Positions 9,157 to 16,593 of a DNA stretch of 64,000 nucleotides are shown piece after piece. The stretch lies in assembly GCA_035695825.1 (NCBI GenBank), contig DASRRH010000026.1, positions 524,705-588,704 on the forward strand, read 5' to 3'. The notes beneath the pieces are model-generated. The model did no database searches and was not told where the DNA came from. It worked only from the letters and a program-made list of their open reading frames with translations. Each line of letters begins with the position of its first letter. The stretch's first letter is position 1. The stretch comes from JAKEFM01 sp035695825 (lineage in GTDB: Bacteria > Planctomycetota > UBA1135 > JAKEFM01). Both the position numbers and the translations under genes were made by a program.

Positions 9157-9989
9157 CGGGGGAGCCCCTCGACCCCGGAAACCTCCGCGCGCGCGTCGCC
9201 CTCGCGGCCGGGGCGATCCGGAGCGCCTCGAGGCCCGCGCCGAAGGTCGGGTGGATCGCCCCGACGGGCACCGCTCCCCTCGCCCCCTTCTGGCGCGGCG
9301 AGGCCCGCTCGCCCGCCCGATCGCTCCCCGGCTTCCCCGCCTCGTTCGAGGAGGCCTTCCTCGTGACGGCGAGCCTCGACGGGATCCCCCTCGCGGCGTT
9401 CGAAGGAGGCCCGGCCCTCCACGGCGGGGCGACCCCGCTCGAGATCGGCTTTCCCGTCTGGGTTCTCGCCTCCCTCGGCGTCCGGGTCCTCCTCCTCACG
9501 GCGGGCGCGGGGTCCCTCGACCCCTCGCTCGCCCCCGGCGAGATCCTCCTCGTCCGCGACCACGTGAACGCCTCGGGTCTCGACCCGCTCCGCGGCCTCG
9601 CGGACGAGCGACTCGGGCCGCGATTCCCCGACCTCTCGCGCCTCTACGACCCTCGTCTGCGAGAAACCGCCCGCCGCGCCGCCGCCGAGGCGCGGGTCCC
9701 GCTGCGGGAGGGGGCGGTCGCCTTTCGCACCGGACCGAGCCTCGACACCCCCGCCGAGCGCGCTTCCTTTCGGGGGCTCGGATGTCTCGGCGTCGTCCAC
9801 TCCCTCGTCCCCGAGGCGATCGCCGCCGCCCACGCCGGAACGGCGCTCCTCGCCCTCGCGGCCGTGACCGACGCCGCGCACGCGGAGGCTCTCCCTCCTT
9901 CGGTCGAGGGGATGGCGGAGGCCTCCGCGCGGGCCCTCCCTCGCCTCGGAGCGCTCCTCGCCCGGACGCTCCGGGAGGCCGCCCCGTGA
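9153..9989 (+). CDS. Divergent purine nucleoside phosphorylase (PNP/MTAP family)
   Basis: The 278-residue protein belongs to the trimeric PNP/MTA-phosphorylase family, which cleaves purine nucleosides with phosphate. Landmarks in order are LLLTAGAGSLDP (111-123), VRDHVNASGLDPL (134-146, family TDHIN..G.NPL), FRTGPSLDTPAER (191-203, family GPxFETxAE), GVVHSLVPE (213-221, family GMSTVPE) and AAVTDAA (236-242). Base-recognition positions differ from human PNP: the Glu of FET is Asp, the Met of GMS is His, and the Asn of the TN motif is Asp as in MTA phosphorylase. A preference for 6-aminopurines is possible but is inference. It is coupled by 4-nt overlaps to DUF167 upstream and purN downstream, which suggests purine salvage with purine synthesis. 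Confidence 0.78.
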   Translation: MTGEPLDPGNLRARVALAAGAIRSASRPAPKVGWIAPTGTAPLAPFWRGEARSPARSLPGFPASFEEAFLVTASLDGIPLAAFEGGPALHGGATPLEIGFPVWVLASLGVRVLLLTAGAGSLDPSLAPGEILLVRDHVNASGLDPLRGLADERLGPRFPDLSRLYDPRLRETARRAAAEARVPLREGAVAFRTGPSLDTPAERASFRGLGCLGVVHSLVPEAIAAAHAGTALLALAAVTDAAHAEALPPSVEGMAEASARALPRLGALLARTLREAAP

Positions 9990-10615
9990 CCCGCCCCCGC
10001 CTCGCCGTCCTCGTCTCGGGCGGCGGCCGCACGCTCGAGAACCTCTTCGAGCGGATCGAGGCGGGGAGGCTCCCCGTCGAGATCCCCCTCGTCCTCGGGA
10101 GCCGCGCGGGGGCCTTCGGCCTCGAGCGCGCGCGCCGCCGGGGGGTCGCGACCGCGCTCGTCGAGCGCGCCGCCTTCGACGACGACCGCTCCTTCTCCGA
10201 GGCCCTCGCTCGGGCCCTCCTCCCCGCCTCCCCCGACCTCGTCGCGCTCGCCGGCTTCGTCCACCTCTTCCTCTTCCCGCCGTCGCTTCGCGGGAAGGTG
10301 ATGAACGTCCACCCCGCGCTCCTCCCCTCCTTCGGCGGGAAGGGCTTCTTCGGCGAGCGCGTCCACCGCGCCGTGCTCGAGTCGGGGGCGAAAGTGAGCG
10401 GTTGCACCGTCCATTACGCGACCCACGCGTACGACGCGGGGCCGATCATTCTGCAGCGCACCGTCCCCGTCCTCGACGACGACTCTCCCTCGAGCCTCGC
10501 CGCGCGCGTCTTCGAGGCCGAGCGGGAGGCCTATCCCGAGGCGATCCGCCTCCACATCGAGGGGAGGCTCCGCGTCGAGGGGAACCGGGTCCGCGTCCTC
10601 CCGCCCCCCGCCTAG
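9986..10615 (+). CDS. purN: Phosphoribosylglycinamide formyltransferase
   Basis: This 209-residue GAR transformylase transfers a formyl group from 10-formyl-THF to GAR in the third step of purine synthesis, in the cytoplasm. The nucleotide-binding N-terminus reads LAVLVSGGGRTLENL. The catalytic Asn-His pair is in MNVHPALLPSF, and the catalytic Asp is in HAYDAGPIILQ, after GCTVHYATH. Length and motif order match the monofunctional enzyme. The GTG start overlaps the stop of the phosphorylase gene (GTGA). The stop TAG shares a CTAG palindrome with the stop of the convergent membrane-protein gene, so no spacer exists between them. Confidence 0.93.
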   Translation: MTRPRLAVLVSGGGRTLENLFERIEAGRLPVEIPLVLGSRAGAFGLERARRRGVATALVERAAFDDDRSFSEALARALLPASPDLVALAGFVHLFLFPPSLRGKVMNVHPALLPSFGGKGFFGERVHRAVLESGAKVSGCTVHYATHAYDAGPIILQRTVPVLDDDSPSSLAARVFEAEREAYPEAIRLHIEGRLRVEGNRVRVLPPPA

Positions 10616-12003
10616 CGCTTCGGCCGGAGGAGCTCGAAGTCCGCGTGGCCCGGGATCTCCTCGGCCCGGAACCTCTCCCGGAATCCCGCGAACCACTCCG
10701 CAAGCCTCGAACCCCTCCTCACCGCCTCGTAGATCCGCCGGTCCAGGACCACCTCCCGGTCCTCTAGCCCTGCGCTCGCCCGCCCGAGATCGGCGAGCGC
10801 GGCTTCGCTCCCCCCCGGCGGGGTCCCGTCGAAGAGGAAGAGGTTCAGGACGAGGCGGCCCCTCGCCAGGTCGTGGAACTCGATCGCCTCGGGCACGCGC
10901 GGCTCGTAAAGGAGGAGCGCCCCCGTGCGGAGGAGGGCCTCCGTCCTGCCGTGAACCGCCCTCGCGTCGGCCTCGCGAATCCGGGCCGGGACGCACAGGG
11001 CGGCCTGGACCGCGACGAGCCCTGCGAGCGCGCCGCACGCTCCTCCGCGCCCCGCCCTCGCCGCGAGCGCCCGCCACGCGTGGGCCGCGCCCACGCAGAG
11101 GACGCCGACCGCGCCGAGGTAGTACGCCCCGACGAGGTCCTGCATCCAGAGAGTCACCCCGAGGAACAGCGGGACGGCGACGAGGAGGGAGCGTCCGACG
11201 AGACCCCTCCGCCGGCGGTACGCCGCCGCCCAGCCGAGGAGCGCCGCCAACCCGAGAAAGGGCATCGCCCGCGTCGCCTGACCGATCCCCGCCCGGACGA
11301 GGGCGGGGGCATGCGCCCAGGTCGAACTCGCGACCTCCCCGACTCGAACGGGAAAGGAGACCGAGCCGACGCTTCGGTACGTCCCGATCAGCACGGCGAG
11401 GCCGAGGAGGGGCGGCGCGAGGAGCGGCAGGGCCCGCCGCAGGAGGTCCCGGCGGAGGCGGCCTCCGCGGGACGCGGCAAAGACGAGGTAGCCCGGCACC
11501 AGGAACGCCCCTGCGAGGTGGCTGAGGGGAACGAGCGCGATCGCCGTCCCCGCCCCGAGCCTGCGGCCGAGCCCATGGCCCGGCCGCAGCGACCACGCGG
11601 CGTGGAAGCCTCCGACCGCGACGGCACCGTGGAAGGCGTGGACGCAGGCGGAGGAGGCGTGGAACCAGACGGCCGGGGTCGCGAGGACGAGGAGCGCGAG
11701 GAGGAGCGCCGCCAGGCGGGGGAGGAGCAGCCTCGCGACGGCGAACGAGCCGAGGACGATCGCCGCTCCCGACAGCGCCGATACGACGTACAGGACATCC
11801 CGCGACGTGGCGGCGATCCCTGTCGCCCGCGCGATCTGGAGGACCGGGAGCCAGAGAACGTGGAAGTAGCGCCACTCCCCCTCCTCGAGCAGCCGCCGGA
11901 AGAGCGCCGCGTCGTGGAAGAGGAGGACCTGCTCGGTCGCCCGGAATGCGGCGAAGGAGGAGACCCCCAGGGCGAGCCCGAGGCCGAGGTCGCGGCGGTC
12001 CAA
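10612..12003 (-). CDS. Multispanning membrane protein, GT-C-like, function unknown
   Basis: About 463 residues from a TTG at 12003 (GGGAGG is ~10 nt upstream). An ATG at 12114 in the same frame would add 37 residues but would collide with the divergent gene. Roughly nine to ten hydrophobic helices are followed by a soluble ~100-residue tail rich in Glu and Arg. Early luminal segments (FHDAALFRRLLEEGEWRYFHVLWLP) resemble the first periplasmic loop of GT-C glycosyltransferases, where an acidic residue binds metal, but no full family signature is recognisable. It shares its stop region with purN. It could be a lipid-linked sugar transferase or an unrelated polytopic protein. Confidence 0.6.
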   Translation of the reverse strand: MDRRDLGLGLALGVSSFAAFRATEQVLLFHDAALFRRLLEEGEWRYFHVLWLPVLQIARATGIAATSRDVLYVVSALSGAAIVLGSFAVARLLLPRLAALLLALLVLATPAVWFHASSACVHAFHGAVAVGGFHAAWSLRPGHGLGRRLGAGTAIALVPLSHLAGAFLVPGYLVFAASRGGRLRRDLLRRALPLLAPPLLGLAVLIGTYRSVGSVSFPVRVGEVASSTWAHAPALVRAGIGQATRAMPFLGLAALLGWAAAYRRRRGLVGRSLLVAVPLFLGVTLWMQDLVGAYYLGAVGVLCVGAAHAWRALAARAGRGGACGALAGLVAVQAALCVPARIREADARAVHGRTEALLRTGALLLYEPRVPEAIEFHDLARGRLVLNLFLFDGTPPGGSEAALADLGRASAGLEDREVVLDRRIYEAVRRGSRLAEWFAGFRERFRAEEIPGHADFELLRPKR

Positions 12004-12060
12004 GGTCGGTGGATCCTCCCCGGGAGGGGGGCTCGAGGGAATCTCCGCGGCGGGGGAGAG

Positions 12061-12089
12061 TTGAACGCGCGGGAGGTTCGACCGAGCAT
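12061..12089 (+). promoter_or_regulatory. Weak candidate promoter (TTGAAC-17-GAGCAT) before the cytochrome c peroxidase
   Basis: A good -35 hexamer stands 17 nt from a poor -10 hexamer (3 of 6 matches, including the key A and final T) in the divergent gap. Transcription would start about 17 nt before the ATG at 12113, which has no Shine-Dalgarno sequence. Confidence 0.22.
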
Positions 12090-12112
12090 GGCGCCCCCTC
12101 CTCCACCCGCCC

Positions 12113-13150
12113 ATGAGCCAGCGACTCGCCCTCGCCTCCGCCGCCTCTCTCGCCTTCCTCTGCGCGCCGACGGGGCAGGAGATGCCCCCCCTCCCGAGGC
12201 ACCTCTCGGGCCAGGGCGCGCCCAAGGCGCCCGCGGACAACCCGACGACCCCCGAGAAGGTCGCCCTCGGGAAGACGCTCTTCTTCGACGGGCGGCTCTC
12301 GAAGTCCGGGGCCACCTCCTGCGAGACCTGCCACGTCCCCGAGAAGGGGTGGGCCGACGGGCTCCCCCTCTCGAAGAAGGACGACGGGTCGATGAACACG
12401 CGCCATTCGCCGACCCTCTACGACGCGGCCTACGCCGACGACCTCTACTGGGACGGTCGCGCCGCGGGGCTCGAGAAGCAGGTGCTCGCCGCCTGGAAGG
12501 GGCAGATGGGCGCCGACCCCGACGCGATCGCGAAGAGGCTCGCCGAGGTCCCCGGCTACGGGAAGGCCTTCGAGAGGGCCTTCGGAGGGGCCGCGACCGC
12601 CGACGGGATCGTGAAGGCCCTCTCCGCCTTCGTGCGGACGATCCTCCCGGGCGACGCGCCCTGGGATCGCTACGAGGCGGGCGAGAAGGGGGCGGTTGCC
12701 GCCGACGTCGTCGAGGGGTTCCGAATCTTCACGGAGGTGGCGAACTGCTCCCTCTGCCACGTCCCGCCGCTCTACACGGACACCCTCTTCCACAACGTCG
12801 GGGTCGGCTTCGACGGTCCGAACCCCGATCTCGGCCGGGGGAAGATCCTCGCCGACGCCGCCGCGAAGGAGGGGAAGCCGGTTCCTGCGGAGGCGGTCAT
12901 GCTGAACGGGGCCTTCAAGACCCCGACCCTCCGCGCGGTGACGGAATCGGCCCCCTACTTCCACGACGGGAAGACCGCGACCCTCGAGGCGGCCGTCGAC
13001 TTCCTCCTCAAGGGGGGGACCCCGAACCCCCAGCTCGACCCGAAGCTCAAGCCGAAGTCCCTCTCGGAGAAGGAGCGGGCCGCGCTCCTCGCGTTCGTCC
13101 GGAGCCTGACTCCTCCGGCGAAGCCCTACGAGCGGCCGCCCCTCCCCTGA
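12113..13150 (+). CDS. Di-heme cytochrome c peroxidase (MauG/CcpA family), exported
   Basis: This 345-residue periplasmic protein has two c-type heme sites: CETCH at 70-74 and CSLCH at 211-215. A signal peptide covers about residues 1-20 (MSQRLALASAASLAFLC). Other family landmarks are LGKTLFFDGRLS before heme 1, RHSPTLYDAAY, YWDGRA, FNG-like LNGAFKTPTLRAV near the end, and the final LVAFLRSL-type helix (LLAFVRSLTPP). Family members reduce hydrogen peroxide with electrons from small cytochromes or oxidise protein side chains. The ATG at 12113 is favoured by the signal peptide, although no ribosome site is visible. It faces a convergent AhpD/CMD-like gene, and the coding regions overlap by 25 nt. 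Confidence 0.9.
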   Translation: MSQRLALASAASLAFLCAPTGQEMPPLPRHLSGQGAPKAPADNPTTPEKVALGKTLFFDGRLSKSGATSCETCHVPEKGWADGLPLSKKDDGSMNTRHSPTLYDAAYADDLYWDGRAAGLEKQVLAAWKGQMGADPDAIAKRLAEVPGYGKAFERAFGGAATADGIVKALSAFVRTILPGDAPWDRYEAGEKGAVAADVVEGFRIFTEVANCSLCHVPPLYTDTLFHNVGVGFDGPNPDLGRGKILADAAAKEGKPVPAEAVMLNGAFKTPTLRAVTESAPYFHDGKTATLEAAVDFLLKGGTPNPQLDPKLKPKSLSEKERAALLAFVRSLTPPAKPYERPPLP

Positions 13151-13488
13151 TCCCCTTTCGCGCGGGCGGGGGCGCGCCGCGCGAGGAGGTCCTCGATCCA
13201 CGAGGCCGCCGCCATCGCGGCGGGGAAGCCGACCGTCGGGATCGCGAGGAGCGCCACGTGCCGGAGCGACTCCGCATCGACCCCGGCCTCGAGGGCCTGC
13301 CGCACCTGCGCGTGGACCGCTCCTTCCTCCCGTGCGCCGATCGCGATCCCGAGCTTGACCAGGCGCCGCACGCGCTCGGCGAGGGGCCCCGCGTCGTGGC
13401 AGGCCGAGGCGAGGGACTCGTGGGCGACCGCGACGCGGGGGTAGCGGCGCCGGAAGGACTGGAAGTGCTCGGGGAGTCGCGTCTTCAT
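13126..13488 (-). CDS. Carboxymuconolactone decarboxylase (AhpD-like) family protein
   Basis: This 120-residue all-helical protein starts at an ATG with GGAGG eight bases upstream. The core ERVRRLVKLGIAIGAREEGAVHAQVRQALEAGV and the later LLAIPTVGFPAAMAA match the CMD fold, with the family Glu and His in EEGAVHAQV. The CxxC pair of AhpD peroxidases is absent, so it is not a classical AhpD disulfide reductase. CMD proteins without CxxC act as decarboxylases or uncharacterised redox helpers. Its 3' end overlaps the peroxidase gene by 25 nt in convergent orientation. Confidence 0.8.
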   Translation of the reverse strand: MKTRLPEHFQSFRRRYPRVAVAHESLASACHDAGPLAERVRRLVKLGIAIGAREEGAVHAQVRQALEAGVDAESLRHVALLAIPTVGFPAAMAAASWIEDLLARRAPARAKGDQGRGGRS

Positions 13489-13548
13489 CGTCGGGTCCTC
13501 CGGAGGAGCGGGGATTGTCCCGGAACCGTCCCGTCGGGGAAGGCGGGA

Positions 13549-13554
13549 TAGGAT
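13549..13554 (+). promoter_or_regulatory. Candidate -10 box (TAGGAT) before the aldo/keto reductase gene
   Basis: TAGGAT ends 7 nt before the GTG at 13562, and no Shine-Dalgarno sequence is present between them. The geometry fits a leaderless transcript. No convincing -35 box lies 16-18 nt upstream. Confidence 0.3.
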
Positions 13555-13561
13555 CGTCCCC

Positions 13562-14485
13562 GTGGCAACCCTCTCGCGCCGGGAGATCCTCGCCGCGGGC
13601 GCCGCCGTCCTCGCCGCTTCCCGCCTCCGGGCGCGCCCGTCCCTCGAGCCGCTGCCGGAGCGCCCCCTCGGCCGAACGGGGAGGAGCGTCCCCCTTCTCG
13701 GCCTCGGCTGTTTCCCCCTCGGCAACCTCCGCAGCGACCAGGACGCGCAATCCGTCGTCGCCCGCGCGTTCGAGACCGGCGCGCGCTACTTCGACACGGC
13801 CCCCTCCTACGGCGGGAGCGAACGACGCCTCGGCAAGGCGATCGCCGACTTCCCCCGCGAGAAGCTCTTCCTCGCGACGAAGACCCTCGAGCGCGACGGC
13901 GACGGCGCCCTGGCCGACCTCGAGCGCTCCCTCGAGCGACTCGGCACGGACTACGTCGACTCCGTCCAGGTCCACGAGCTCCGCTCCTTCTCCGACGTCG
14001 AGGGCCTGTTCCGGAAGGGGGGCGTCGTGGCGGCCCTCGAGGACGCGCGGCGGCGGAAGAAGCTTCGCTTCGTCGGGATCACCGGCCACCGCGACCCCGC
14101 CGTCCTCCTCGCCGCGATCGAGCGCCTCGCCTTCGACACCGCCCTCGTCCCGGTGAACCCCCTCGACCGCCTCCACCGCTCCTTCGCGCGCGACTTCGTC
14201 CCGAAGGCCCGGGAGAAGGGGATCGGCGTGATCGCGATGAAGGTCTACGCGGGGGGCGCGATCCCTTCCCAGAAGGCGGAGGTCCCGATCGGGGACCTCA
14301 TCCGCTTCGCGCTCGCGGAGGAGGGGGTCTGCGTCGCCGTCCCCGGCGCGGACTCGCCGGCGCGCTGGGACGAGGCGCGCGCGGGCGCTACCCTTCCTCC
14401 CCTCGACCCGGCGGCGAAGGAGGCTCTCGTCGCGCGCTGCGGTCCCCACCGGGGGAAGGCGAGCGAGTGGTACAAGGAGGTCTGA
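13562..14485 (+). CDS. Aldo/keto reductase with Tat signal
   Basis: The 307-residue protein opens with a twin-arginine motif (SRREIL, residues 5-10) and a hydrophobic Ala-rich stretch, so it is probably exported folded with its nicotinamide cofactor. The AKR barrel follows: PLGRTGRSVPLLGLGCF, then the catalytic tetrad Asp78 and Tyr83 in YFDTAPSYGGSE, Lys107 in LATKTL, and His138 in VQVHEL. GVIAMKVYAGGA and AVPGADSP contribute to the cofactor end. Length matches short AKRs. It starts at a GTG without a ribosome site, 7 nt after a -10-like box. The gene ends 5 nt from the convergent STT3-like gene. Substrate unknown. Confidence 0.88.
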   Translation: MATLSRREILAAGAAVLAASRLRARPSLEPLPERPLGRTGRSVPLLGLGCFPLGNLRSDQDAQSVVARAFETGARYFDTAPSYGGSERRLGKAIADFPREKLFLATKTLERDGDGALADLERSLERLGTDYVDSVQVHELRSFSDVEGLFRKGGVVAALEDARRRKKLRFVGITGHRDPAVLLAAIERLAFDTALVPVNPLDRLHRSFARDFVPKAREKGIGVIAMKVYAGGAIPSQKAEVPIGDLIRFALAEEGVCVAVPGADSPARWDEARAGATLPPLDPAAKEALVARCGPHRGKASEWYKEV

Positions 14486-14490
14486 CCCGT

Positions 14491-16374
14491 TCACGTCCCC
14501 GCGATCTCGTAGAGCCGGAACCAGTCCGTCCGCAGCTCGTCCCGCTCCGGAAAGAACTCGGGGCTCCGGTAGAGGAGCCGGTATCCAGGGACCCCCGCGA
14601 GCACCTTGTCCTCTCGCGAGAGGAAGACTTCGGCCGCCGTGCCCGGCCTCGGCCGCGTCTCGCTCCAGGGGATCCCCGCCGCGTAGCGGGCGACCTCCCA
14701 GAGCGTCCAGCGGTCGACCAGGAGATACCGGCACCGATACTTCTCGAGGAGGAGGCGGCGGAGGTCCGTGGGGCTCCCGTGGAAGAAGGCCTCGAAAAAC
14801 TCCCCCACCCGCCGGCGGCTCTCGGCCGTCTCCCACTTCGGCTGGAAGACGATCGGCCGCCGCGTGTGGGCGAGGATCGCGGTCGAGTTCATGAAGTCGG
14901 CCGCGACCGCCTCCCCCTCGGGGACGAGCGAGGGGAGGACGCGGACCAGGTTCGCGATCTCGACTTGCCGCTCCGGCGGCTCGTACCAGGAGATCCGGTG
15001 GTTGCGGACGAAGCCCGCGAACAGGAGCCCCTGGAGGAGAAGCGCCGCCGCGGCAACGGAGAGCCGCCGCCGCGCCGGCGATAGGCCGCGGACCGCGAGC
15101 GCCGCCGCGACCGGGAGGAGGAGCCCCGCGAGAACGACCGTGCGCGCGACGAGCCAGGCCGAGACGAGGGAGGCGAGGGCGAACGCGCCGAGGAGGTTCT
15201 CGGCCGCGTTTCCCCTGCCGAGGAACCAGCCCCGGGCCATCGAGACGAGTAGCGGAAGGGGAATCACCGCGCCGACTCCTATGAGCGTGAGCCCCGATCT
15301 CGGGTCGAGCGTCTCGAACGGCCCCTGCCAGAGGAGGCGCGCGTCCCGGCTCAACGCGCTCGGGTCTGCCGGGAGCCGGCCGAGGTGCGCGACCTTCGCC
15401 CACAGCAGCTCGAAGACATGCGCGTAGTCGCCGATCCCGGCGCCGGTCCACTTCGAGAAGAGGAGCGAGAGAGCGGCCAGTCCACCCGTTCCCAACATGG
15501 CCGCCGCGACGGACGCTCCCCTCCTTCGAATCCCTGCGGCGAGGAGCATCCCCCCGGCGAGCTGCATCGGGAGGGAGAGGAAGGCGCCGCGCGCCCGAAG
15601 CACGGGGACGAGAAGGCACCCGACGCAGACCATCGCCGGGACAAGCCACGCGCGGCTCTGCGAGAAGGGGTTCGCGCCGGTCCGCAGGAACCAGGCGAAG
15701 AGGCAGGCGGCCTCGATCGCCGCGAGGAAGGCGCTCGCGTGCCAGGTCGCCATCGCGGCGGCGAGAGAGGCCCCGGCGAGGACGAAGGACGTCGCAGTCC
15801 GCACCCTCGCGGCCCGGGCGAGGAGGAAGAGGTGGAGGGAGAACCAGGGGAGCGAGAAGTCCTCGTTCACCAGGATGAAGCCGATCGTCCTGTAGTTCGC
15901 AGGGAGGAGGCAGAAGAGCGAGGCGGCGAACGCGGCCCAGCCCCGCGAGCGCGTGAGTTCCAGCGCGAGGCCGAAGACCCCGAGGACGGCGCCGCTGGCG
16001 GCGACCGCCATCGCGTAGGTGCAGAAAAGGTGAAGCGGCACCTCCTTTCCGAAGAGGAGGTACGGCCACGCCACTGCGAATTCCTCCCCCACCGTGAACG
16101 TCGCGGGGACATCGACCCTTCGCGGGTGCTCGATCCTCGGGTCGGCCCGGAAGTCCTCGGGCGGAAGGCCCCCCGACTCGACGACGCGCTCGAGGAGGTA
16201 ATAAAGGAGGCCCGGGTCGCTCTTCAGCATCCCCTCCGGGCGGCGCGCGTCGAAGTTCGGGTCGGCGAGGGCGGTCCGGATGCGGACCACGGAGCCGAAG
16301 GCGACGGCGCCCGCGAGGAAGAGGGCGACCCCAGCCCGCGCGAGGGAGACGGCGCGGCCTTCCCCGTCGATCAC
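14491..16374 (-). CDS. STT3/AglB-like GT-C membrane glycosyltransferase candidate
   Basis: This 627-residue polytopic protein has about 11-13 hydrophobic helices and a C-terminal soluble domain of about 150 residues. The first external loop (SDPGLLYYLLERVVESGGLPPEDF, about 50-73, then DPRIEHPRRVD) resembles the STT3/AglB loop with its acidic metal ligands and substrate-entry pattern. A WWDYG motif is missing; the corresponding region reads ADFMNSTAILAHTRRP. It is therefore a distant relative, perhaps moving sugars from a lipid carrier to another acceptor. The GTG start at 16374 has no ribosome site but lies 8 nt after a strong TTGACC-17-TAGGTT promoter. It is a single-gene unit, divergent from the repeat protein at 16594. 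Confidence 0.65.
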   Translation of the reverse strand: MIDGEGRAVSLARAGVALFLAGAVAFGSVVRIRTALADPNFDARRPEGMLKSDPGLLYYLLERVVESGGLPPEDFRADPRIEHPRRVDVPATFTVGEEFAVAWPYLLFGKEVPLHLFCTYAMAVAASGAVLGVFGLALELTRSRGWAAFAASLFCLLPANYRTIGFILVNEDFSLPWFSLHLFLLARAARVRTATSFVLAGASLAAAMATWHASAFLAAIEAACLFAWFLRTGANPFSQSRAWLVPAMVCVGCLLVPVLRARGAFLSLPMQLAGGMLLAAGIRRRGASVAAAMLGTGGLAALSLLFSKWTGAGIGDYAHVFELLWAKVAHLGRLPADPSALSRDARLLWQGPFETLDPRSGLTLIGVGAVIPLPLLVSMARGWFLGRGNAAENLLGAFALASLVSAWLVARTVVLAGLLLPVAAALAVRGLSPARRRLSVAAAALLLQGLLFAGFVRNHRISWYEPPERQVEIANLVRVLPSLVPEGEAVAADFMNSTAILAHTRRPIVFQPKWETAESRRRVGEFFEAFFHGSPTDLRRLLLEKYRCRYLLVDRWTLWEVARYAAGIPWSETRPRPGTAAEVFLSREDKVLAGVPGYRLLYRSPEFFPERDELRTDWFRLYEIAGT

Positions 16375-16382
16375 GCGCGCGG

Positions 16383-16411
16383 AACCTAGGGGGCCACCCC
16401 CTCTCGGTCAA
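16383..16411 (-). promoter_or_regulatory. Sigma70-like promoter (TTGACC-17-TAGGTT) for the STT3-like gene
   Basis: On the minus strand the -35 TTGACC (16411-16406) and the -10 TAGGTT (16388-16383) are separated by exactly 17 nt. The GTG start at 16374 lies 8 nt past the -10 box and lacks a Shine-Dalgarno sequence, so the message is probably leaderless. Confidence 0.6.
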
Positions 16412-16506
16412 CGAATCCGGAGGACCCCGATGGCAGATCCTGTCCCTTCGGGCTTCGCAGCCGGCCTCCTTCCGCAGAGCTGGAGCACGTGAACGCCAAG
16501 TAAGCC

Positions 16507-16512
16507 TAGAAT
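16507..16512 (+). promoter_or_regulatory. Candidate -10 box (TAGAAT) before the large repeat protein
   Basis: TAGAAT is a near-consensus -10 hexamer in the 219-nt divergent gap, about 80 nt before the ATG at 16594. No good -35 box is seen at 16-18 nt. The rest of the gap, apart from the opposing promoter at 16383-16411, shows nothing recognisable. Confidence 0.25.
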
Positions 16513-16593
16513 CGCCGGCGCTCGTCCGGCTTGAGCGGAGGGAGGGGCCCAAGCAAGAGCCGTTCGCTCGGTCGCAGCCCGAAGGAGGCCCAT

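Noticed and set aside
12113..14485. A dedicated oxidative-stress operon of peroxidase, CMD protein and reductase
   Set aside because: The three genes are on different strands, with convergent overlap and separate starts. Only proximity links them.
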